A stretch of 64,000 bases of DNA, taken from Hyphomonadaceae bacterium. GTDB taxonomy: Bacteria; Pseudomonadota; Alphaproteobacteria; Caulobacterales; Hyphomonadaceae. The notes under the pieces are model-generated. The model saw only the letters and a program-made list of their open reading frames with translations, searched no databases and was not told the origin of the DNA. Both the position numbers and the translations under genes were made by a program. Shown piece after piece: positions 20,045 to 29,956 of this stretch (within the stretch, counting starts at the first letter, position 1; each line of letters begins with the position of its first letter). The stretch is from the NCBI GenBank assembly GCA_947474455.1, contig CANJIL010000003.1, forward strand, positions 62,001-126,000. Reading direction: 5' to 3'.

Positions 20045-22417
20045 CTATTCCAACCCGAGCTGGCGCGCGAGATAGATGTAGTGCCGGGCCCAGCGCTGCG
20101 AGTTCAGCACGGGGTCCGAGTCGTTCGAGTGGCCTCCATTGGTTTCCTCGAAATAGAGCGCCGGATATCCCATTGCCTGCAGACGCGCGGCGAACTTGCG
20201 GGCGTGGCCGGGATGCACGCGGTCATCATGCGTGTTGGTCGTGATGTAGACCTCGGGATATTTCATGTCCTTGCGGAGGTTCTGATAGCCGGAATAGGCG
20301 GCGATCCATTTCGCCTCGGCTGGAATGCGCGGGTCGCCATACTCCCCCATCCACGACGCGCCCGGCGGCAGCTCGTGATAGCGCAGCATGTCCACCAATG
20401 GGCTTTCTATGACCGCGCCGCCGATCAGCTCGGGATGCTGCGTCAGCGTCACCGACGTAAGCACGCCGCCGTTAGAACGGCCGTAGACGCCGAGATGCTC
20501 GGCCGAGGTGATCTTGCAGGCGGCAAGATCCGCTGCGACCGCCGCGAAGTCGTCGAAGGCCTTCTGGCGGTTGGCCTTCAGCGCCGCCTGATGCCAGGCA
20601 GGTCCGAACTCGCCGCCGCCGCGGATGCTGGCGATCACATAGGCGCCGCCTTTCTCGAGCCAGAGCTTGCCGAGTTCAGGCTTGTAGACGGGCGGATAGG
20701 ATATCTGGAAACCGCCATAGCCGAACATCATGGTCGGCGTGGAGCCATCCATCGGCGCGTCCTTCGGCCGGACGACAAAGTAGGGAACCTTCGTCCCGTC
20801 ACGCGAGGTCGCCTCGAACTGCTCAACCACGTCTTTCGACGCCTCGAATTGGTCCGGCGATTTCTTCACCACATCAGCCTTGAAGGCGTCGACGTTGGCG
20901 AGCCCCAGCGTCGGAGGCGTGAGGAAGCCCTCATACGAATAGAAAAGCTGGCGGCTTTTGCGGCTGAACGAGCCGAGATGGATGGCCGAGTTCTCCGGCG
21001 CGGGCAGCGCCGTTTCCGTCCAGCCGCCGAATTCGCCCTTGTCGGTGAATACGGCCGCGCGGCCCCGCACGTTGTCGTAGAGCGCCGTCACAACGCGGTC
21101 ATCAAAGACCGCGAATTCCTCGACCGACTGGCGCGCACTGGGTTCGAAAATGGTGACGTCACTGTTTGTCAGAACCAGCCCCACGCCCGGCGGCGGCGGA
21201 CGCAGCATGCCCATCGGCACCGACATCAGGGCGCCTGCGGGCGCGGGCTTGTTGTTGACGTTCCAGGCTTCATCGATCGAGAACACCAGGCGCGGCTGAC
21301 CGCTCGACAGGATGCCGCGCACGGTCACCCGCTGCGGCATGTCGAGTCTCACCGCCCTTGTGCCGACAAGCTCGTAGGTTTCCTGCCGGAATGTATCCAG
21401 CGGGCGTGAGATGATGATGGCGATCACCTGTCCCGTGCTGCTGCGCATCACGTCGGCGCTGACGCCATAACCGCCATCCCGCGCCGAGCCGCGGAAGACA
21501 TCAGCGGCATTGGCCAGCTTCTGTCCGCGATTGAGCGCCTTCACGATGAAGGGATAGCCGCTCTCGGTGAGCGAACCAGGGCCAAAATCCGTCGCCACCA
21601 GCAGTGTGTCATTGTCCATCCAGGCGATGCGATGCTTGCCTTCCGGGAGGCTGAAACCGTTCTGGACGAACTTCTTCTCGATCGTGTCGAACTCGCGCAC
21701 CACGACCGCGTCCTTGCCGCCGTCAGACAGGCTGACGAGGCAGCGTGTTTCCTCGGGCGGCAGGCAATCGGCGCCCTTGAATATCCAGTTGGACTTCTCG
21801 CGCTTGGCCAAGGCGTCGATGTCCAGAACGGTCTGCCATTTGGGCTTGTCCGACTGATAGTTCTCCAAGGTCGTCTCGCGCCACACGCCGCGCACCTGCT
21901 TGGCGTCCTGCCAAAAATTGTCGACGCCTTCGGCGCGGAGAACCGGCGTCGGAATTCTGTCCTGCGAGGTAAGGATGGCGAGTGCATCCTTGCGGAAGAT
22001 TTCGTAGCGCGCATCCGCTTTCAGAACGGCTTCAGTCTTCTTGTTCTGCTCCTTCACCCAGTCGAGCGACTTCTTGGCGTTAACGTCTTCAAGCCAGAGG
22101 AACTCATCCGCCGCCTTGACCGTGTCGGGCGCAAGATCCTTCGGCATGAAGGGCGCCGAAGGCAGAGGCGCCATCTCGGGCGACGAAGGCGTAGCCGCCT
22201 TGGACGCCTCCACCGCCGCGACTTCTGTTTGAGCAGGCGCACCTGCGCATCCACTGAAGCCCGCCGCCAGCGCGGCAAGCGCAATACCCGATGCGATGTA
22301 GACAGAAATTCTTGCCAAGTGAGTCTCCGTGGCAGCGTCCCGGAACGCGGACACCTCTGCGTTTCCAGTTTGAGATGCGTCGGCGATTGTTAGCACACCG
22401 GCGAACCCGATTACCAT
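20045..22417 (-). CDS. Prolyl oligopeptidase family serine peptidase (S9A-type), lipoprotein
   Basis: GRSNGGVLTSV nucleophile elbow, FGYGGFQISYPP, GGHSND; lipobox GFSGCAG suggests a later start (e.g. TTG at 22318). Confidence 0.9.
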   Translation of the reverse strand: MVIGFAGVLTIADASQTGNAEVSAFRDAATETHLARISVYIASGIALAALAAGFSGCAGAPAQTEVAAVEASKAATPSSPEMAPLPSAPFMPKDLAPDTVKAADEFLWLEDVNAKKSLDWVKEQNKKTEAVLKADARYEIFRKDALAILTSQDRIPTPVLRAEGVDNFWQDAKQVRGVWRETTLENYQSDKPKWQTVLDIDALAKREKSNWIFKGADCLPPEETRCLVSLSDGGKDAVVVREFDTIEKKFVQNGFSLPEGKHRIAWMDNDTLLVATDFGPGSLTESGYPFIVKALNRGQKLANAADVFRGSARDGGYGVSADVMRSSTGQVIAIIISRPLDTFRQETYELVGTRAVRLDMPQRVTVRGILSSGQPRLVFSIDEAWNVNNKPAPAGALMSVPMGMLRPPPPGVGLVLTNSDVTIFEPSARQSVEEFAVFDDRVVTALYDNVRGRAAVFTDKGEFGGWTETALPAPENSAIHLGSFSRKSRQLFYSYEGFLTPPTLGLANVDAFKADVVKKSPDQFEASKDVVEQFEATSRDGTKVPYFVVRPKDAPMDGSTPTMMFGYGGFQISYPPVYKPELGKLWLEKGGAYVIASIRGGGEFGPAWHQAALKANRQKAFDDFAAVAADLAACKITSAEHLGVYGRSNGGVLTSVTLTQHPELIGGAVIESPLVDMLRYHELPPGASWMGEYGDPRIPAEAKWIAAYSGYQNLRKDMKYPEVYITTNTHDDRVHPGHARKFAARLQAMGYPALYFEETNGGHSNDSDPVLNSQRWARHYIYLARQLGLE

Positions 22418-22547
22418 TTAACGCTTTCACGCGATCCCGCCACAATCGTCGTTGCTCCGCCGCAGTCGTCGCGACAACGTCATCGCGCGAGCAACAGCTG
22501 GACGACCTCACATTGTTTTGTCTGCATCGAAGGGGCTGGGACCCCCG

Positions 22548-24833
22548 ATGGAACAGATGATCATCCTCACAAGATATGGACTGCGCACGCGCCCGGCTCT
22601 GGCAGGCGCTCTGCTCGCTGCTACTTGCCTTGCGCCTGCGGCCTACGCGCAGCAACCGCGTGACGGAACTGTAAGCAAGGCCGAAGTTTCGTCCGGCTCG
22701 CTCCTTCTCCAGTCGTCGACGCCGGGCCGCTATGTGGAAGCCCCGCTCGTCGCCGCCGACATCAAGATGGATATCGCCGGCCCTATCATCCGGACGAAGC
22801 TCACCCAACGTTTCACCAACCCGACCGAGCAATGGGTTGAAGGCGTCTACGCCTTCCCGCTGCCTGAAGGCGCGGCGGTGGACACGCTGAAGATCGTCAT
22901 CGGCGACCGGTTCATCGAAGGCGACATCAAGGAACGCCAGGAAGCGCGGGTAATCTACGAGCAGGCGGCGGCCAGCGGCCAGCGCGCCGGCCTGGTGGAA
23001 GAAGAACGCCCGAACCTGTTCACCACCTCGCTCGCCAATATCGGTCCGGGCGAGACGGTGGCGATCCAGATCGAGTTCCAGGACAAGGCCCGCCTCGACA
23101 ATGGCGTCTGGTCTACCCGCTTCCCGTTGGTGATCGCCCCGCGCTACAGCCCGAAACCGACCTTCGGCCTCACAGCCGATCGCACTAACAGCACGATCTC
23201 GCTCAGCAACCCCGTTCCTGACAGTGACCGCATAACGCCGCCCGTACTGCATCCAGCGCAGGAACCCTCGGGCGCTGAAGGCCTCCGCCTGCCCGTCAAC
23301 CTAAACATCTCGCTCGAAGCTGGCGTGCCCATCGCCGATATTTTCTCGCAGACGCACGGGCTCGTCGTATCCAGAACTGACATCGACACTGCTCGTATAC
23401 ATCTTCAGGAGGGCGAAGTCCCGGCCGATCGTGACTTCGTCCTCTCGTGGAAACCCGAACCGGCCACAGCCCCAACGGCCAGCCTGTTCCGCGAGAACCG
23501 CAACGGGGATGACTATCTGCTCGCCGTCGTGAACCCGCCCGCGATAAAAACGAACGCCCAGCGGCGTGACCGGGAGACGATCTTCGTGATCGACAATTCC
23601 GGCTCAATGTCGGGCGACTCGATGGATCAGGCAAAACAGGGTCTCCTGCTCGCCCTCGACCGCCTCGCGCCCACGGATGAGTTCAACATCGTCCGCTTTG
23701 ACGACACGATGGAGCTGGTCTTCCAGACCGCCGTACCCGCGAATGAACAGAACCTCTCCCGCGCCCGCCGTTTCGTCTCGAACCTAGAGGCCAATGGCGG
23801 TACGGAAATGCTGCCTGCCCTGCGGGCCGCGCTGGCCGACAACGACCGTGAGAACACGGAAGAAGTCCGTCAGGTCGTGTTCATCACCGATGGCGCGATC
23901 GGCAATGAGGACCAGCTCTTCGCCACCATCCACGATGATCTTGGCCGCTCACGTCTCTTCACCGTCGGCATTGGCTCGGCGCCAAACGCCTACTTCATGG
24001 CCAACGCCGCCCGTCAGGGCCGCGGCACGTTCACATACATGGACGACGTCACGAAGGTCGCCGAGCAATCCGCGAAACTTTTCGCCGCGCTTGAAAATCC
24101 GGTGATGACGGACCTCGAAGCAAAACTCCCTAGCGGGGCCGCCGACGTCTATCCCGCTCCTTTGCCGGACCTCTACGCAGGCGAGCCTGTCACCATGGTG
24201 CTCCGCGCCAATGATCTTGCGGGCGATCTCACCTTCTCCGGCAAGCTGAATGGCAAGACGTGGACGATGACGCTTCCGGTCTCGGCGGCGTCGGAGTCCT
24301 CCGGCGTCGCGCAGCTCTGGGCGCGCGCCAAGATCGCTGGTTTCGAAGAGAGCCGCTATTCGGGAATGAGCCTGGAACAGGTCGATGCGGGCGTTCTCAA
24401 AACCGCGCTCGACTTCCATCTTGTGTCACGTCTCACCAGCCTGGTCGCGGTCGACAAGACGCCAGCGCGGCCGGCGGGTGAAAAGCTGGATGCTCGCCAG
24501 ATCGCGAGCATGCTGCCCAAGGGCTGGAATTTCGGCGCCGTCTTCGGACCCGCCGCCGAGGCTCGCGCGCTTCGCGTCGACCGTCTGCCTGATGGCGTTA
24601 TGCAGAAGATCAATGCCCGCGCCACGCAGGAGAAGCCGCAAGCCGAGCAGGCCCTCGCCCTGCCAGGCACCGCTAGCGGCTGGGAGATGATGCTCGCCTT
24701 AGGTCTTTCGCTCTTTCTGTTTGGCGCTGCGCTGTTGCGGCGCGGTCATTCCGCCATCGGCCTCCGGGGACAGGTTGTTTCAGCCAGTGTCGGGCAGGTG
24801 TGCGCAACGTCCGCTCGTGATCGCGTCAGTTAG
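22548..24833 (+). CDS. Marine proteobacterial sortase target protein (VIT + vWA domains) with C-terminal sorting signal
   Basis: VIT-like N-terminus, vWA MIDAS (FVIDNSGSMSGDSM), C-terminal LPGTASGWEMMLALGLSLFLFGAALLRRG. Confidence 0.9.
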   Translation: MEQMIILTRYGLRTRPALAGALLAATCLAPAAYAQQPRDGTVSKAEVSSGSLLLQSSTPGRYVEAPLVAADIKMDIAGPIIRTKLTQRFTNPTEQWVEGVYAFPLPEGAAVDTLKIVIGDRFIEGDIKERQEARVIYEQAAASGQRAGLVEEERPNLFTTSLANIGPGETVAIQIEFQDKARLDNGVWSTRFPLVIAPRYSPKPTFGLTADRTNSTISLSNPVPDSDRITPPVLHPAQEPSGAEGLRLPVNLNISLEAGVPIADIFSQTHGLVVSRTDIDTARIHLQEGEVPADRDFVLSWKPEPATAPTASLFRENRNGDDYLLAVVNPPAIKTNAQRRDRETIFVIDNSGSMSGDSMDQAKQGLLLALDRLAPTDEFNIVRFDDTMELVFQTAVPANEQNLSRARRFVSNLEANGGTEMLPALRAALADNDRENTEEVRQVVFITDGAIGNEDQLFATIHDDLGRSRLFTVGIGSAPNAYFMANAARQGRGTFTYMDDVTKVAEQSAKLFAALENPVMTDLEAKLPSGAADVYPAPLPDLYAGEPVTMVLRANDLAGDLTFSGKLNGKTWTMTLPVSAASESSGVAQLWARAKIAGFEESRYSGMSLEQVDAGVLKTALDFHLVSRLTSLVAVDKTPARPAGEKLDARQIASMLPKGWNFGAVFGPAAEARALRVDRLPDGVMQKINARATQEKPQAEQALALPGTASGWEMMLALGLSLFLFGAALLRRGHSAIGLRGQVVSASVGQVCATSARDRVS

Positions 24834-24900
24834 CCAGCGGCCCGCCCTTCCGTTTGCCTCCGCCTCCGGAAGGGCGGGCTAGACTTCCGGGAGTGTTGAA

Positions 24901-25599
24901 ATGTCGGACTGGTTCATGCGCACCAATGCCTATATGGCGACCGCTGGTCATGCCACGAACACAGAAGCCACGCGTCGCGAGAAGCATGCGAAGCCATTTT
25001 CGCTGTCGCCGCCTTCCCTGTCAGCTCTCGCACTACTCGTTGCGGGCGCGCTTATCGCCGCTCAGGCGCTGTTTATTCCGGCCAAGGCGCAAGTCGCCCA
25101 GATACTCATGGCCGGCGCCTGGGAGCACCAGCTCTCCACCGGCGATCCGGCGCGACCTTGGCCATGGGCTGATTTCACACCCAGGGCCAAATTGCACTTC
25201 CCAACGCAGAACCGGAGCATACTCGCGCTGACCGACGCGTCCGGTGAAAGCCTCGCTTTCGGCCCAACGTTGATGGCGGCTTCCGTCAATCCGGGCGAAC
25301 GCGGCGTGGCCGTCTTCGCGGCCCACCGCGACACGCATTTCGCTTTCCTGAAAGATGTGAAGGCAGGCGATGAGATCGACGTGGACCTTCCGGAAGGCTC
25401 GCGCACATTCCGGGTTACCGGCTCGCAGGTCGTACGCTGGGATCATTCCGGCATCCTCACGCACGATGGCGGCAAGCCGCGCATCGCGCTCGTCACCTGC
25501 TGGCCGCTGGACGCGAAGGCGCCCGGCCCGATGCGCTATGCCGTGTGGGCCGAGCTCATCCCGGCACGATCTTCAGCTTCCACGCCGTCTCGGGCTTGA
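24901..25599 (+). CDS. Class GN-type (marine proteobacterial) sortase
   Basis: N-terminal TM; catalytic-type motifs AAHRDTHF, ALVTCWP, and downstream Arg (GPMRYAVWAEL). Confidence 0.9.
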   Translation: MSDWFMRTNAYMATAGHATNTEATRREKHAKPFSLSPPSLSALALLVAGALIAAQALFIPAKAQVAQILMAGAWEHQLSTGDPARPWPWADFTPRAKLHFPTQNRSILALTDASGESLAFGPTLMAASVNPGERGVAVFAAHRDTHFAFLKDVKAGDEIDVDLPEGSRTFRVTGSQVVRWDHSGILTHDGGKPRIALVTCWPLDAKAPGPMRYAVWAELIPARSSASTPSRA

Positions 25600-28429
25600 G
25601 CCACTTCTTCGCCATCGCCTGAATGTCGGCAGGCGTGATGCTCTTATAGTCGGCGCCTTCGCTGCGGATGTACTCCAATCCCCGCCCGCCATCATGGGCG
25701 TCGGAGAGATACTCCACCCAATAACCCACGTTGGACGCGAAGGCACGGCGGTACTGTTCTATCTTCGGCGCGACGATGCGATCGATTTCTCCCTGCGGCA
25801 CCGGATTTTTTGCAAGCTTCGTGGCGACTTCCTGAATCTTGGTCTGCACTTCGTCCATGATCTCAGGCGCCACCTCCATGGCGACGCTGATATAGCCGTA
25901 GTCCGGCAGGAAGGTCGAGAAATCGACCATTTCCATCGGCGAGTAGGTCGCTCCCCCTTCGCTACGGAACATGCGCGTGGCGTCGTCGCGCAGCATCTGG
26001 GAAAGCACCATTCCGATCCGCTCTTCACGGATATTCTTGAAAGCGCCGGCATAAGTCGGCCAGCCGATCAGCGCATAGCCCTGGTCGGCGCGTCCCTTGT
26101 GCGGAAGCGTGGTCGTACCCGGTTCCGGGAACTTCACGTTGCGTATCCCGGCAGGTTCGGGAACCCGCTTGCGCGCCGGCAACGCGCCGAGCGTCTTGCC
26201 GACTTCGAGGATCACCGTTTCAACGCTGACATCGCCGACCACGATCACCTCGATTGGCGAGTTGTCGACGATCGGCTTGATGTACTTCACCGAGTCTTCC
26301 GGCTTCCACGTGTCGCGCTGCGCCTTTGTGTTGATCGTCCAGCGCAGATCGCCCGAATGGAGCAACGCATCGAGCTCACGCTCCAGCACGCCGCTGGGCG
26401 TCATCTTCATCGAGCCATCTGACGCATCCGCCCCCTGCATCCACGACGCCCAATCATCGGCGCGATAGGCCGAGTCCGTGATCATCGCAGTCATGATCTG
26501 CATCTGCAGCGGCAGGTCTTCGCGCGTGGTGATGTTCATGTTGTCGAGCGCGTAGGCATCGTCCAGCGTGCGTGTGACAGCCCCCGCGCGCCGGCCCGCC
26601 AGCGTGCGCGCCTGTTCGGTAACGGTAAGCTTTTTAAGTCCGCCGGACGACCACAACAGCTGGCCCATATCTGACGCATCAATGACGTTCATGGGCATCT
26701 GCAGTCGGCCCCATCCCATGCGCACACGGACGTTGATCAGGTCCTTGTTGGTCGGAAGGGGCTTGATAGTGAGCTTGACGCCGTTCTCGTAGGTCACCTT
26801 GGTGACGTTGAGATCCGCCACGAGCTCCCGTGACGCCACGACGCCCGGTTTTCCGAAATCAGTATATGGCCAGGGCTTAACGGCATCCGGTTTGTAGGCC
26901 GTGATTGGCGCGGTCATGGCGGCCGTGTAGGCGGCGCGCAGGGCCTGCTCGCCGCCTTTCGGTTGCTCGGCGCCGCGATAGGTCAACGTCGGGGTATCGC
27001 GGAAGCGCGCCTTGAGCACAGCGTTCACCTCCGCCAGCGTAACGGTCGGAATCTCGGCCTGCAGCAGGGCATACGATTGCTGGAGGGACACGAACGGAAC
27101 ATCCGAATCGATGATGTCCAGCGCCGATTCAACCAGCGACACGGATGTGCCCGTCCGGCCCCGCTCGGCTTCGCGTTTGGCGCCGTCGAGCCTCAGCGAG
27201 ATCTGGCGATCCAGCTCTTCCTGCGTGACGCCGAACTGCACCGCCTGGCGGTGCGCTTTCACCATCACGTCTATGGTCTTGGCGACGTCTGTCACGCGCA
27301 CGGATGTCGCAATCTCGCCATTCCAAACACCAGGGAGTACGGCGGGCGTCGCGCTGCCTATCACGCCAGCTGGTTTGCCGGCCGCTTCGTTGAGCCCTTG
27401 CATGCGCCGCGCGACTATGCCGGCGCCCAGTTGTTCAACCAGGGTTCTGCGCATTTCCGCCTTGGTAGGCGGGCGTTCGCGATAGGGTTCAAACCAGCGA
27501 AGTGTGATCGAGGTGTCGGGCGCGCCTACAGTCACCAGCGTCACGATGTCGGAGGATGGCGGCTTCACCATCACCGGCTTCGGATCGCCGCCACGCTCGC
27601 CGCGACCCTTCCAGTCGCCGAACTTTGCGTTGATCTGTGGAATAAGGGTCTGCGCATTGACATCGCCAACGATCAACAAGATTGCACGTTCCGGCCGGTA
27701 ATACGCGTCATAGAATTTGCGGATCGTCTCCGGCGTGACGGTCTCGATCACCTTGCGCAGCCCGATGGGCGGACGGCCATACGGGTGGTCGCCAAGCTCG
27801 AGCTTCAACAACGCCATAGTCGCTTCGAATTCGGGTCCGGCGCGGGAGCGTTCCTCCGCCAGCACAACGCCGCGCTCCTTGTTGAGCGCGTCCGGCGCGA
27901 TCGTCATCGCGCTCACGATGTCTCGGACCACCGACAGGCCGGTGTCGATCGACTCCGGGGTATTGCGGGCCATGTCCAACTGGAAGGTCGTGCTGTCCGG
28001 CCCCGTCGCGGCGTTGACATCGGCGCCCATCTGCAGGCCCAGACCTTCCAGCGCTTCCATCAATTTCCCGTCCGGATAATTCTCCGTGCCGCGGAACGCG
28101 AGATGTTCGAGGAAGTGCGCCACGCCCTCTTCGCCGGGGCGCTCCTGCATCGAGCCAGCATCGATCATCATCCGGATCGCGACCTGACGCGGAGGTGTGT
28201 AGTTCCTGAGAACGAGATAGCGCATCCCGTTGGGCAGCGTGCCGAGGATGTAGTCCGGATCGCTTGGCAGGTCGCCGCGATCACGCGCCCATTGAGAAGC
28301 GGCGGGCGCGGCCGACTGGGCCAGCTGAATGGTCTGGTTCTGCGCGGTTGCGGTCAGCACCCCGCCGGCCGCAAACGCCACCGCACCGGCGGCAACCCAT
28401 CCGGCAAAACGCTTCACAAACAGTCTCAT
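25556..28429 (-). CDS. M16 family zinc metallopeptidase (two-domain)
   Basis: HFLEHLAFRGTENYP (HxxEH); signal-like N-terminus; 957 aa. Confidence 0.92.
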   Translation of the reverse strand: MRLFVKRFAGWVAAGAVAFAAGGVLTATAQNQTIQLAQSAAPAASQWARDRGDLPSDPDYILGTLPNGMRYLVLRNYTPPRQVAIRMMIDAGSMQERPGEEGVAHFLEHLAFRGTENYPDGKLMEALEGLGLQMGADVNAATGPDSTTFQLDMARNTPESIDTGLSVVRDIVSAMTIAPDALNKERGVVLAEERSRAGPEFEATMALLKLELGDHPYGRPPIGLRKVIETVTPETIRKFYDAYYRPERAILLIVGDVNAQTLIPQINAKFGDWKGRGERGGDPKPVMVKPPSSDIVTLVTVGAPDTSITLRWFEPYRERPPTKAEMRRTLVEQLGAGIVARRMQGLNEAAGKPAGVIGSATPAVLPGVWNGEIATSVRVTDVAKTIDVMVKAHRQAVQFGVTQEELDRQISLRLDGAKREAERGRTGTSVSLVESALDIIDSDVPFVSLQQSYALLQAEIPTVTLAEVNAVLKARFRDTPTLTYRGAEQPKGGEQALRAAYTAAMTAPITAYKPDAVKPWPYTDFGKPGVVASRELVADLNVTKVTYENGVKLTIKPLPTNKDLINVRVRMGWGRLQMPMNVIDASDMGQLLWSSGGLKKLTVTEQARTLAGRRAGAVTRTLDDAYALDNMNITTREDLPLQMQIMTAMITDSAYRADDWASWMQGADASDGSMKMTPSGVLERELDALLHSGDLRWTINTKAQRDTWKPEDSVKYIKPIVDNSPIEVIVVGDVSVETVILEVGKTLGALPARKRVPEPAGIRNVKFPEPGTTTLPHKGRADQGYALIGWPTYAGAFKNIREERIGMVLSQMLRDDATRMFRSEGGATYSPMEMVDFSTFLPDYGYISVAMEVAPEIMDEVQTKIQEVATKLAKNPVPQGEIDRIVAPKIEQYRRAFASNVGYWVEYLSDAHDGGRGLEYIRSEGADYKSITPADIQAMAKKWLKPETAWKLKIVPG

Positions 28430-28493
28430 CTACCCTCCGGGGTGCCTTCTTCCGGCGAACCTGCACCCGGCCAGGGGACAAGAACACCCGTGT

Positions 28494-28894
28494 TTATGCC
28501 TCGACGCGCACCAGCTTCGCGAGCTTTTTTGGCGCCACGGCGCAATAGCTGTGTTTCATCCAGCCCTTCAGCGTGGCCAGTTCCGCAAGCAAGTCATCCT
28601 TTGCGTCGAAATGCGCGATCACCCAATTGTGTTGCCTGAACCAGCCTCGACTTTCGCGGACAAAGTAAAGGTCCTGAACCATTTCGGCAGATATGGGCAA
28701 TTTCACGATCATCGTGAGTTCATTCGGCTGCTCGTTCCGACCGCCAAAACGACGAACATTTTCGACCGGACCTTCAGCACCCGCGTCGTCGCCCATCCTG
28801 GCCCCGTCGAGGTCTCCGGCAGCGACAGGCCGAACTTCGTTAGTTCGGCCTCCGCTTTTTGCTGCGGCGTGGTCTTCCTCATAAGCGATTGCAA
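28494..28894 (-). pseudogene. MmcQ/YjbR family protein, split by a frameshift
   Basis: N-part KAEAELTKFGLSLPETSTGPGWATTRVLKVRSKMFVVLA in one frame (28894..~28740); C-part ELTMIVKLPISAEMVQDLYFVRESRGWFRQHNWVIAHF...LKGWMKHSYCAVAPKKLAK in another (~28745..28494). Confidence 0.65.
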
Positions 28895-28906
28895 CCCCGC
28901 GTGGGA

Positions 28907-29812
28907 TCAGGGGAAGTAGCCGCCCTCGCGCGCCGCCCGCGCCTTCTCGCCGGCAAAGCAGTCCGGCTTCTCGGTGGGCAGCTTCAGTTGTGCAGGAACA
29001 AGTCCGGGCTCCGCCGCTTCGCGTGCATCCGCGTACTGTATCGGCGCCGCCTGCGGCTCAATTTCGAGATTGGCGATCTCCAGCACAAGCTTCTTCCGGA
29101 TCGTGGCCGACAGCTGCTTCAGATCGAACACCGGCGCGATGAACGCGCCCGTTCCGCCGATCACGCAGTGCTTGTAGTAGCGGTCAAGGTTGGGGATATC
29201 GATGCCTCCCCACGGATTGCCGCGAAACCCACCCTGCCCGTCGGCATGCAGCAGAATTGGCAATCCATTGATCACGATCTGTTGCCTGAGCACGTAGTCG
29301 CGCGCCTTCTCCACCGGTCCGCCGGAATTGTTGGCGCCGTCACCGGATACGTCGATCGCCTGTCTGGGCGAGGTGATCTTGTTTTGACGGATCAGTCTTT
29401 CCGCCTCCATGAGGGCCGTCGTGATGGAGGTGCGCCGCTCGCCATATATCGGCTCTTTCGATAGCCGGTCGGCAAAATCATTGGCCGCTTCCGGCCCGTC
29501 AATGATCGTCCACGGAATGACCTGCCTCGCTCCGTTCGCCCACTCCATGTAGGTGACGGCGATCTTGCCCCGTGGCCCGCTGATCAGCGCCTCGATGACG
29601 TCCTTGTGCCGGAAAGCCGACACATAGCCATCACGCTGGATCGTATGCTCTTCCTCGTCCATGGAACGCGAGATATCGACTGCGAGAACCAGCTCAAGGT
29701 CCACCTCGCCCGAAGCTCCGAGCACAGGAGGCTGCGCGCCCGCATCGGCGCCCAGCAGGGCTGGCGCAAGGACCAATGGCAACAACCACGTCAGGTGGAA
29801 CAGCGGCTTCAT
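28907..29812 (-). CDS. DUF1194 (vWA-like) secreted protein
   Basis: LELVLAVDISRSMDEEEHTIQRDGYVSAFRHKDVIEAL; IDVSGDGANNSGGPV; signal peptide. Confidence 0.88.
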   Translation of the reverse strand: MKPLFHLTWLLPLVLAPALLGADAGAQPPVLGASGEVDLELVLAVDISRSMDEEEHTIQRDGYVSAFRHKDVIEALISGPRGKIAVTYMEWANGARQVIPWTIIDGPEAANDFADRLSKEPIYGERRTSITTALMEAERLIRQNKITSPRQAIDVSGDGANNSGGPVEKARDYVLRQQIVINGLPILLHADGQGGFRGNPWGGIDIPNLDRYYKHCVIGGTGAFIAPVFDLKQLSATIRKKLVLEIANLEIEPQAAPIQYADAREAAEPGLVPAQLKLPTEKPDCFAGEKARAAREGGYFP

Positions 29813-29956
29813 GACCGGCTCCTGTCAATAACGACAGCGTGACGGCGATACGCCCGCTCATCAACCCCCGAAAACGATCACGAAGCGATGAGCCTGACTA
29901 TGGCGTGTGCACTTGGGTTCCGGGGACGTAAGACCAAGGCGCTGGCGAGAGGCTAG

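Noticed and set aside
20039-21409. 456-aa plus-strand ORF
   Set aside because: Antisense to the prolyl oligopeptidase gene; shadow ORF.
26963-28639. 558-aa plus-strand ORF
   Set aside because: Antisense to the M16 peptidase gene, composition Arg/His-rich as expected from the reverse frame.
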